A DNA stretch of 64,000 nucleotides from Isotricha intestinalis (taxonomy: Eukaryota; Ciliophora; Litostomatea; Vestibuliferida; Isotrichidae), in the NCBI GenBank assembly GCA_023807065.1, contig JAJJLU010003504.1, forward strand, positions 1 through 64,000, given 5' to 3'. Position numbers and translations under genes: made by a program. Under the pieces are notes generated by a model that saw nothing but the letters and a program-made list of their open reading frames with translations, was not told the origin of the DNA and made no database searches. Below, piece after piece: positions 8,921 to 17,500 of this stretch (position 1 is the stretch's first letter; each line of letters opens with the position of its first letter).

Positions 8921-10714
8921 TTAACTCCAAATTTTAATAGAACAATCCATACTTCCACAAGAAGCGATTTTATTAATTCCATAAATATTAATATTTTTCA
9001 AATCATATATAGTCCAAGAATGCACCATTTTTTTAGTTGATACAATTTCTAAATTAATATTTTCATTTAATTTAAATTGAATAAAATTATAACTAGGGAA
9101 ATTATCAATAGGATAAGTAACACCAGCTAATAAAGTTTTATCAGGTAATAAAATTAAACTTTCAATACCACAATTATCAATATTAGCAACATTAATAATT
9201 TCCATTTTAGAAACACTAATTAAAAATAATTTTTCTGTTGAACCAATACATAAAATATCATCATTAATCATTTCTAAATTATTATATAATCTTGTTGGTA
9301 TTTCTTTTATTTCTTTAACAAGAGAAAAATTATCTATATTATAAAATTGAAGTGTTCTTAAACCAATATGAGCAACAAAATATTTTAAATTTACTTGTAA
9401 TATACCATATATATTTTTTCCTATTTTTATATTTCTAAAATAATCATATTTTCCCATATTATTTTTTCTCCACACATCTATATTTTCACAATCTGAAGAA
9501 AGAAGGAAAGAACCATTAATTTCTATTAATTTAAATATTGAAGAATTTTTTCCTAATCTTTGAATTTCTTCATATGTTTTATTGTCATAATTTAATTTAG
9601 TTATTACTAAATATTTATCTAGTGAACATGACGCTATGTAACCACTTGAAAGTTCTAATAGGCAATTTATATTTTTTTTATGAACACTAACTTCAATTAA
9701 TAATTTATAACTTAAAGGCTCATATACTTTTATTAAACCTGATTTATATCCTATTAATATTAATCCATTTGTTAATTGAATAAAAGTATAATTATAATTT
9801 TTTGATGTTATTATTTTTTCTTCATTATATTCTTCTATTAAATCTTTTTGATTGAAATTATTATATATTGGATTATTATTATTCACTTCATTAATTATAT
9901 TTGATTCTTCTTGTTTATTTATTAAATTTGTTAAGTTTTCTAAATTTTGATTTAAGATTTGTATATTATTTTCTATATCATCTATTTTTTTATTTGATTC
10001 TTCATATTCTTTCATTAAATTTTCATTCATTTTTATTATATTTGAAATTTTTTTATTTAAATTTATATGATTTAAAGCTATTTTTTTCATTTGTTTATCA
10101 ATAGTAGAAATTGTACCATCACCTTTAAAACTTTCTTCTTCTTCTTCAACTTTTATAATTTTTTTATTTAAATCAAAGGAAATAGAATCAGTTTTTTTTA
10201 AGTATGTAATAATAAAAGTAATTTTCATATAATTAGGTTTATTTTCATAAAAAGTAATTTTTGTAGTATCAATAAATTCATTTAAAGCTTCAATTAATTC
10301 TTCTATTGTTTCAGCTCCTTTTAAATATTTATGTTTTTTTTTTACATCTGAAAATAAAATGTTTGATAAATAAATATTATTTTCATCATCCACTTGAACA
10401 CATGATATATCTATTGAGTTGATTGATGATTTTAATGTTAATAAATATTCTTTTTTATTAATATCATATAATTTGTGATTTATTATTTCTAATTTTGTCT
10501 CTTCTATTTCTTCCTTTTTTTCTTCTGTTTCCTCTTCTTTTATTTCTTCTTTTGATATTGTTTTTACTTCTTTTTCATTTTCTTTTTCTTCTGTATTATT
10601 TTCCTCTTTTAATATTGTTTTTACTTCTTTTTTATTTTCTTTTTCTTCTTCTTCGTTTGCTTCTTTTTCTTCTTCTTTTGAAAGGGAATTTTCTGAACTT
10701 TCTGAATCAGACAT
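8921..10714 (-). CDS. WD40 beta-propeller protein with acidic coiled-coil N-terminus
   Basis: A 597-residue protein if translation starts at the ATG at 10714 (MSDSESSENS). A further in-frame ATG at 10798 would add a 28-residue Ile/Tyr/Lys stretch typical of this genome's 5' leader, so 10714 is preferred. Residues ~1-80 are Glu/Lys-rich. Residues ~80-200 form an unrecognised globular segment with several predicted strands. Residues ~215-275 form a coiled coil. Residues ~300-597 are degenerate WD40 blades such as GLILIGYKSGLIKVYE, GYIASCSLDKYLVIT and a final NKIASCGSMDCSIKIWS. Propellers of this kind usually act as protein-binding scaffolds. No ortholog is recognised. Confidence 0.75.
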   Translation of the reverse strand: MSDSESSENSLSKEEEKEANEEEEKENKKEVKTILKEENNTEEKENEKEVKTISKEEIKEEETEEKKEEIEETKLEIINHKLYDINKKEYLLTLKSSINSIDISCVQVDDENNIYLSNILFSDVKKKHKYLKGAETIEELIEALNEFIDTTKITFYENKPNYMKITFIITYLKKTDSISFDLNKKIIKVEEEEESFKGDGTISTIDKQMKKIALNHINLNKKISNIIKMNENLMKEYEESNKKIDDIENNIQILNQNLENLTNLINKQEESNIINEVNNNNPIYNNFNQKDLIEEYNEEKIITSKNYNYTFIQLTNGLILIGYKSGLIKVYEPLSYKLLIEVSVHKKNINCLLELSSGYIASCSLDKYLVITKLNYDNKTYEEIQRLGKNSSIFKLIEINGSFLLSSDCENIDVWRKNNMGKYDYFRNIKIGKNIYGILQVNLKYFVAHIGLRTLQFYNIDNFSLVKEIKEIPTRLYNNLEMINDDILCIGSTEKLFLISVSKMEIINVANIDNCGIESLILLPDKTLLAGVTYPIDNFPSYNFIQFKLNENINLEIVSTKKMVHSWTIYDLKNINIYGINKIASCGSMDCSIKIWS

Positions 10715-10978
10715 TTTTAAATAATTAATAAATAAATAATAAATATAAATTATTTTTTTTTTCCCATTATCATAAATAATCAGACAATTTTTAATCATAC
10801 TTTTTTAATCAACTTAAAACAAAAATCAATATACTTTCTCAATAAATCCTTTTAAAATTATTAAAACAAAAATTATCCCAATTAAAAATTTAAATCAAAT
10901 TTGTGTTATTCATAATATAATAAATTATAGTATATTAATATATAAAACCAAATTAATAAAAATAAATATAATTAAAAA

Positions 10979-11857
10979 ATGGAAGCTACTTCTGAGAAAT
11001 TTAAATTAGAAAAAGGAAAAAACTACTTTATAATATGTTATTCTTTAGTAAGTGGTGGAAAGAGTACATTATATGATTATTTGATATCAAGTATCAAAGA
11101 TAACCCTCTATATAATTATTTATATGTATCAAGTGATCAAGTGAGAGATAAATTAGCAAAAAAATTGAATGAGAAAGAAAAAGAAAAAACATATAAACAA
11201 TGTTTTGAATTAGTAGGAAAAAACACTGCAAAAGAATTTGATAGAATAATACAAAATTTCTGTAAAAAATCAGATAATGAGAAAATTAATATCATTTTAG
11301 TAGATAAAAATTATCCTCAAGGAATTGATAAATTTTTATCTAAATTTTGCCAAAATACAGAATTAAATTATGTGATTGTTTTATTACCAAATATATCACA
11401 TCCAATTAAAGATCAAAAGTATTATTATCCTTATAGCATTGATTATATTATTCAATGTTACTTGAGATTAAGACATAGAAGTGGCCATGAAAATTTAAAT
11501 GGAGATGATGAAGACAGTAAATATATTTATCTTTCTTTTTTAAAATTATTTAATAAATTCGATTTTGATAGTGGAATTAATACAAATGAACAATTTGTTA
11601 ATAATGTTGTCTTTAAAAAAATTTCCTTCACTGATGAATCTAATAATATTCCTTTTAATGAAGAATTTTCTAATTTCTTCAATAAAATTATGACAAAAAT
11701 TAAAGCTTTTGATTTAGAATCAATGAAAATAAAATATGGAGAAGAAATAGAGCGTTTCTTTAAATATATTGAAGAAAATTATGATAATAATTTCTTTAAA
11801 GATACTAGAGAAAATATCAAAGAGGAAGTGAAGGAAATATTAGAGAATGGTATTTAA
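10979..11857 (+). CDS. P-loop kinase resembling the tRNA-ligase polynucleotide kinase domain
   Basis: A 292-residue protein. A P-loop follows an N-terminal strand: NYFIICYSLVSGGKSTL, where SGGKST is the Walker A core although the first Gly is replaced. Then come SSDQVRDKL and later IILVDKNYPQGIDKF, a D-K-N motif like the one in the kinase domain of plant and fungal tRNA ligases. The segment PYSIDYIIQCYLRLRHRSGHENL also parallels the S-x-D-x-x-x-x-x-x-x-R motif with nearby R and H of that domain. No ligase (KxxG) or phosphodiesterase (HxTx) domain is attached, so this would be a stand-alone kinase. An RNA-end-healing role is inferred. An alternative is another AAA-like or nucleoside kinase of the same fold. 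Confidence 0.6.
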   Translation: MEATSEKFKLEKGKNYFIICYSLVSGGKSTLYDYLISSIKDNPLYNYLYVSSDQVRDKLAKKLNEKEKEKTYKQCFELVGKNTAKEFDRIIQNFCKKSDNEKINIILVDKNYPQGIDKFLSKFCQNTELNYVIVLLPNISHPIKDQKYYYPYSIDYIIQCYLRLRHRSGHENLNGDDEDSKYIYLSFLKLFNKFDFDSGINTNEQFVNNVVFKKISFTDESNNIPFNEEFSNFFNKIMTKIKAFDLESMKIKYGEEIERFFKYIEENYDNNFFKDTRENIKEEVKEILENGI

Positions 11858-11989
11858 TATTAAAATGTAATTTATTTAATAAATTAATTAATTCAATTAT
11901 TTTTTTAAATTTTTTTTTAAATTATAAAAAAAACTATTTCCCCAAAAAAACCTTTAAAAAAATAAATTAAACATAAAACCAAAAAATAA

Positions 11990-13050
11990 ATGGGTGAATT
12001 TCTAAGTCAACCAAACAAAGAAAAGCACAGTGACGACGGTGAAAATTCATTAGTAAAATAATAAAATTTATATAACTTACTCCTAAAAAAAATATATAGT
12101 TACGTTATGGAGTATGTGGAATGCAAGGCTGGCGAAAGAGAATGGAAGACGCACACATAACTAAAATATCATTAGGAGCACAAAAATCATTAAATTTATT
12201 TGGTGTATTTGATGGACATGGTGGAAAGGAAATATCTCAATTTGTAAGTAATCATTTTTCTGAAGAATTACTACAAAATAAAAATTTTTTAAGTGGAGAT
12301 TTAAAAAGTGCTTTAAAGGAAAATTTTATTAAAATGGATGAAATAATGCAGACATTAAATGGTAAAGAAGAAATAAAAAAATATGCACGTAAGAGTAAAG
12401 AAGAAGATGACATTCAAAGTAAAAAAGAGCCTCCAAATACTCAAATGCAATTATTTGCTCAATTTATAGGTCAAAAAAATCCAGAAAGTGATGAGATAGC
12501 AAATAGAACAGGATGTACTGCATGTGTATGTGCAATAGATGAGAAAAGTAAGAAAATGTATTTTGCTAATGCAGGTGATTCAAGAGTTGTTTTATGTAAA
12601 AAGGGAATTGCTTATCCAATGAGTACTGATCATAAACCTGAGTTAGAAAGTGAGAAGGATAGAATATATAAAGCTGAAGGATGGATTAGTGAAGGAAGAG
12701 TTAAAGGAAATTTAAATTTAACTAGAGGCTTAGGTGATTTAGAATATAAAGGAAATAAAAAATTAAAACCTGAAGAACAAATTATTACTGCCAATCCTGA
12801 TATTTTAATTGAAGATTTGACTAAAGATATTGATTTTGTTATTGTTGGATGTGATGGAATCTGGGATTGCTTAACTAATCAACAAGCTTGTGATTTTGTC
12901 CTTAATAGGATTAATAAAGAAAAAAATCCAAAATTAAGTAAAATTGTTGAAGAAATGATGGATCAAATTTGTGCTACTGATTTATATAATGAAACTGGAG
13001 TTGGATGTGATAATATGACTTGTATTATTATTGTTCCAAAGAAAAATTAA
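11990..13050 (+). CDS. PP2C-family Ser/Thr protein phosphatase with one intron (11990-12052, 12100-13050)
   Basis: Exon 1 starts at ATG 11990 and encodes MGEFLSQPNKEKHSDDGENS plus L. Exon 2 resumes with LRYGVCGMQGWRKRMEDAH. The joined product is 337 residues and reproduces the PP2C N-terminus (a potential myristoylation Gly2, then DGEN, then YG-x-x-x-MQGWR). Metal-binding and active-site motifs are all present: RMEDAH, FGVFDGHGGKE, ANAGDSRVVL, DHKPE, LTRGLGDLEYK, VGCDGIWD, DNMTCII. It is therefore predicted to be an active Mg/Mn-dependent phosphatase, about the length of short PP2Cs. An insert around residues 120-160 is charged and probably a loop. Without splicing, the conserved first 28 residues would be lost, which is the main argument for the intron. 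Confidence 0.93.
12053..12099 (+). other. 47-nt spliceosomal intron in the PP2C gene
   Basis: The sequence runs GTAAAATAAT...TATATAG, with GT at the 5' end and AG at the 3' end. It contains in-frame stops, is more A+T-rich than the flanking exons, and its removal joins TTA to TTA in frame, restoring the conserved PP2C N-terminus. A ttactcctaa stretch ~15-20 bases before the AG could hold the branch point. It is the only intron I can support in the window. Confidence 0.9.
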
Positions 13051-13259
13051 ATTTTTTTATTGTTTTTTGGTTTAAATGTGATTTTTTAAAAACGTTTAAA
13101 TGGAGTTTTTTGAGTTTTTGAAAAAGTTTTTTTGTGTTTTTTTTTGTTTTTTTTGAATTATATAATATCTAAACTAAATTTAATTCGGATTAAGGTTTTA
13201 AATGTTTTTATTTTTTTTATTAAATTCAAAAAACAGTAATATTAATATTAATAAAATTA

Positions 13260-14282
13260 ATGGATTATACTGAATACATAAATGCAATAAATGAAATAGA
13301 TTTAAAGAATTCAAAGCCAACATTAAAAATATCAGTAAACAAAGAAGAATTTCAAAAGACATTATCTTCAAAATATGAGTCATCACCTCATATAGTAAAA
13401 AGTACCATAATAGATGAAATAATAGAACAAGATAATATAAAATACTTAATAAAATATTTAAAAATAGACAACACAAAAAATAAGCCAATATTAATAAATA
13501 AAAAAGAATTTAGAGATCCATTTGCTCCTCCATTATTAGAGGATATGGTAGTAACAGATAATTTTTGTGATTTAAACTTTCATAGAATACTCTTTACAAA
13601 ATTTCCTTTATTTAAAAATCAAGTTCTTCTAGTTTCAAGAGATTTCTTATCACAATATACCCATTTAACAATAGAAAATATAAGAGATTTATTATATTTA
13701 AATTATTTAATTGATGGATTTGGATTTTTTAATGGAGGAATGAAATCAGGAGCTTCTCAACCAAGAAAACATTTACAAGCTGCTCCTTATTCTTCTTTAC
13801 CTCATAAAGATTTTGGTTTATTTAAACATATTAATGATGATAATAATTTAAATCTTATTAATTTAAATGGATTAAAATATTGTAATTGTTATACAATTAA
13901 AGATTTAATTAAAGAAAATATTAATCATGTTTTATTTAAATTTGATAATGAATTATGTAATGCTAATCAAAATTTAGATTTAATTGAATTTTCTTCTAAA
14001 GTTTTGTTAAATGTTTATAAAATTGGATTAAAATATTTAGGAATTGATGAAAAAAATGAGAAAATTGAAAGTGATTATACTTTACTTATTACTGAAAGTT
14101 TTATGTTTATTACTAAAAGAAAAGCAAATGAAGTTTTTATTTCTGAAAAAGATGAAAAAAATAATAATTTTATTAATTTAAATTCATTAGCTTTTTATTT
14201 TATTATTGTTTCAAGAAGTCCTGAACAAATTGAAGAAATGAAGAATGGAAATATTATTAAAGATGTTTTAACTAAATTATAA
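13260..14282 (+). CDS. ATP adenylyltransferase / Ap4A phosphorylase (HIT-like)
   Basis: A 340-residue protein of the Apa1/Apa2 type, similar in length to the yeast enzymes (about 320). The N-terminal half ends with DPFAPPLLEDMVV and DLNFHRILFTKFPLFKNQVLLV, typical of this family. The active-site block GGMKSGASQPRKHLQAAPY has the conserved H-x-x-x nucleophile region (KHLQ), although the first His of the usual H-K-H-x-Q pattern is Arg here. The C-terminal domain contains YTLLITESFMFITKRK, equivalent to the family's N-x-x-x-T/W-x-x-x-R segment. The enzyme degrades diadenosine tetraphosphate with phosphate to ATP and ADP in the cytosol. Family confidence is high; the exact substrate preference is inferred. 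Confidence 0.85.
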   Translation: MDYTEYINAINEIDLKNSKPTLKISVNKEEFQKTLSSKYESSPHIVKSTIIDEIIEQDNIKYLIKYLKIDNTKNKPILINKKEFRDPFAPPLLEDMVVTDNFCDLNFHRILFTKFPLFKNQVLLVSRDFLSQYTHLTIENIRDLLYLNYLIDGFGFFNGGMKSGASQPRKHLQAAPYSSLPHKDFGLFKHINDDNNLNLINLNGLKYCNCYTIKDLIKENINHVLFKFDNELCNANQNLDLIEFSSKVLLNVYKIGLKYLGIDEKNEKIESDYTLLITESFMFITKRKANEVFISEKDEKNNNFINLNSLAFYFIIVSRSPEQIEEMKNGNIIKDVLTKL

Positions 14283-14566
14283 TTTTAAAAATATTTATTT
14301 TTTTGAAAAATAAATTAATTATTTATTAAGAAGAAAAAACATAAAGTAATCTATTTAATCTTTAATTTAAAATTTTAAATATAAAATAATTTAGGAATTA
14401 TGAAATTAAAAATATTAAAAAAAATGTATGGAAACTAAAAGATAAAATAATTAAATACTAATAGAAAATAATTATTTATTTTAAATTTATTTTACACATT
14501 AATAATTTACTTATTTTTATATTAATAAATTTCTAATTAAAAAATCCACTAATTAAGAAAAAAAAA

Positions 14567-17500
14567 ATGTCAAAAGAATTTAATTTATTTCAAAAAGAAA
14601 ATTTATCCTTTAAAGAAAAGTTTAATATCTTATTAGATTTATTATTATCAAATCAAAATACATCAAGATTTGGAAATATAATATTTTTAGGAATATCATA
14701 TATTCAAATAATTTCTGGATTTTTTTCACATGAAATTGGAGTTTTTAATAAAAATAAATCAAAGACTGATAAAGTATTATATGATATCAACAAAATTTTA
14801 AGATTTAAAGATTTACTTTTAAATAAATATTCTGTATTTAAAATTTGTATTATTATTATTTTCACATTTTTGATATTATTTACTTTTTATTTTTTATTAG
14901 TTTGTTCAAAAATAAAAAAAAATTCATTTTATTCATTCAATGAATTATTAATTAATTATTTCATTAAATCTTATATATATATTGCTTTTAATATTATTTT
15001 AGATTTGGTTTTTTCAAATTTTTGTTTTGGAAAAGATAAATTAAATCCAAATTTTATTAATGTATCATGTAATTATAAAGATAATATAATAATTAGTATT
15101 ATTTGTGTTCTTTTATTTTTACTTTCTGTTTTTTTAAATATTTTTATCCAATTTTTTTATTGTGACTCTTTTTTTATTTATTCTTCTTTTTATTCTAGAA
15201 TGAATTGTAATTATGAAATATATTCAATCTTAAATTCTATTTTTTTTTCTTTTTTATTAATTCAATCGAAATATTTATCAAAAGAAATTTTTTTAATTTA
15301 TAATATATTTGCAAGTATGTTTTTTTTTAATTTTTTTTTTAAGCATTATTTTTACTATGATCAAATTACAAATAGTTTAGTAGGTTCATTTCATACTTTA
15401 TATTTATGGACAAGTATTTTTACTTTATCATTTAAATATCTTAACTTTAATGAGAAAGGTATAATATATTTAATTTTAAGTCCAATAATAATTCTAATTT
15501 ACATAAATATAAAAACCAAACTAGAAAAAAAAATATTTTTGGATACTCCTTATTTTAAAATAACGAATAAAAATTATTTTTTATTTTACATAAAAAATAT
15601 AATAGATAAAATAAATAATATAAGTGAAAATCCAGACAATAAAGCAATTCTTACTGGAATAATATATATGCATCATATAGAATGTCCAAATCATGAATGT
15701 ATATCAAAATATGATAAAAAAGTATATTTACCAAAAACAAATGAATGGAGTAATAACAATAAACCAGATATTGATGATAAAGTATATTTAGTTAATTTTA
15801 TTATTAAATTAATGAAATATTTAATTTCTCAAAATTACTATTGTCCAGATATGATAATGAATCTTTCTCTTTATTACATTGAAAATATTGGAAATTATTG
15901 TCAGGCTTTATTTTATTATACAAAAGTTAAAGAAATGAAATTAACTTATCAAGAGAAATCATCTTTTGAAAGATTGAAATTAAAAATATCAAAAACTTTA
16001 ATTGAAAATTTAAAAGAACCTAATGAACAATGTGATTCTGTTGAGGATTTAGATGTTACTTTATATTTTAAATATGAATATTTAAGACAATATTTCATTG
16101 ATGAAATCAATAAAGATGTTCATTTATCTTTAGATTTTTGGATAATGTTTTATAATTCTAAAAAAAATCAGAATTATACAATTGATTTTAATAATATTTT
16201 TCTTTTATCAAATAAAATTAGAAAAACAAAGAAAAAAATAGAGAATTTATGGGAAAATTTAATTTTAACATATAATGGTGTGAATGATTTATTTGATTTA
16301 TATAATGAATATATTGAACAAATAAATGATGATGATTTAACAAAAAGAGATTTAGATAATTTAAGAAAAAAAAATGAAAATTTCCCAGAACCAATTTCAA
16401 ATAATTATTATTCTATTTTATTTAATAAAGATACTGGAATTATTATTGCGAATGGAGATAAAGGAAAAGAAGGAATAATTGAAAAGACTAATTTAGAAAT
16501 TGAAAAAATATTTAAATATAAATCTGATGAATTAAAAGGAAGTAATATTTCTATTTTATTGCCTAAAAATTATTCTAAATTACATGATAGTTTTATTGAA
16601 AGATATTATGAAATAGGAGAAAAAAAAATTATAGATAAAGAAAAAATAAGGAGTATTGGTAAAGATAAAGATAATGCAATAATAATGTTAAATATGTTTT
16701 TAAAGTTATTTCCAATGCTAAATCAAAATGTGTTTTTTATTGCAATATTAACAAAAGAAAAAATTGATGATATTATATATATTGATAATAAATTTATTAT
16801 TCAAGGAATGAGTATGAAATTAATGAAAATATTAAACATTGAAAATAAATTATTATTTCAAGATAATGAAATACCTTTTTATGTTATTTGTAAAAAATTT
16901 GTAAATTTTTATAAAATATTTTTACAAGGAAAAAAACATAATATGAAAGAAGAAAAAGAAAAAAAATATCCTTCTTTTTTAGAATCATCTTTTTCAAATG
17001 AGATTTTAGAAGAAGCAGTCATTAAAACTAATAATCAAACAAAACAAAAAAAAAGTGAAATTCATGAAAATATAGAAATTAATGAAAATATTGAATTAGA
17101 ATATGAAATATGTTTACCTCAATTTTTATTGGAATTTTTAGGGATGAGTAAAAAAAAAGAAAATAATGAAGAATTTGAAAAAGTATCAAATCCAAAAAAA
17201 AATGAAAGTGATGACTTAAGTAGTGATGTGTGTGAAGATGATGAAAATGATTCATTAATGGATCAAGAATATAAAATGAATGAATTAATTTTATTTTCTC
17301 AAAGAAAAAATAATGAAAATATATGTTATAAGAATATTAATATAAATGATACACCAAAAAATCAAAATTATAATGATAAAAATAATCAGAATAATAATTT
17401 GAATGACGATAGAAATAAAAAAAATAATTCAAGAATAACTCCAAATGACTATACTCCAAAAGAAACCCGTTATAATTTAACAATTAGTAAAATTAGTGAA

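Noticed and set aside
10715..10798. N-terminal extension of the WD40 protein
   Set aside because: The extension reads as Ile/Tyr/Lys leader sequence, and the ATG at 10714 starts a typical acidic N-terminus.
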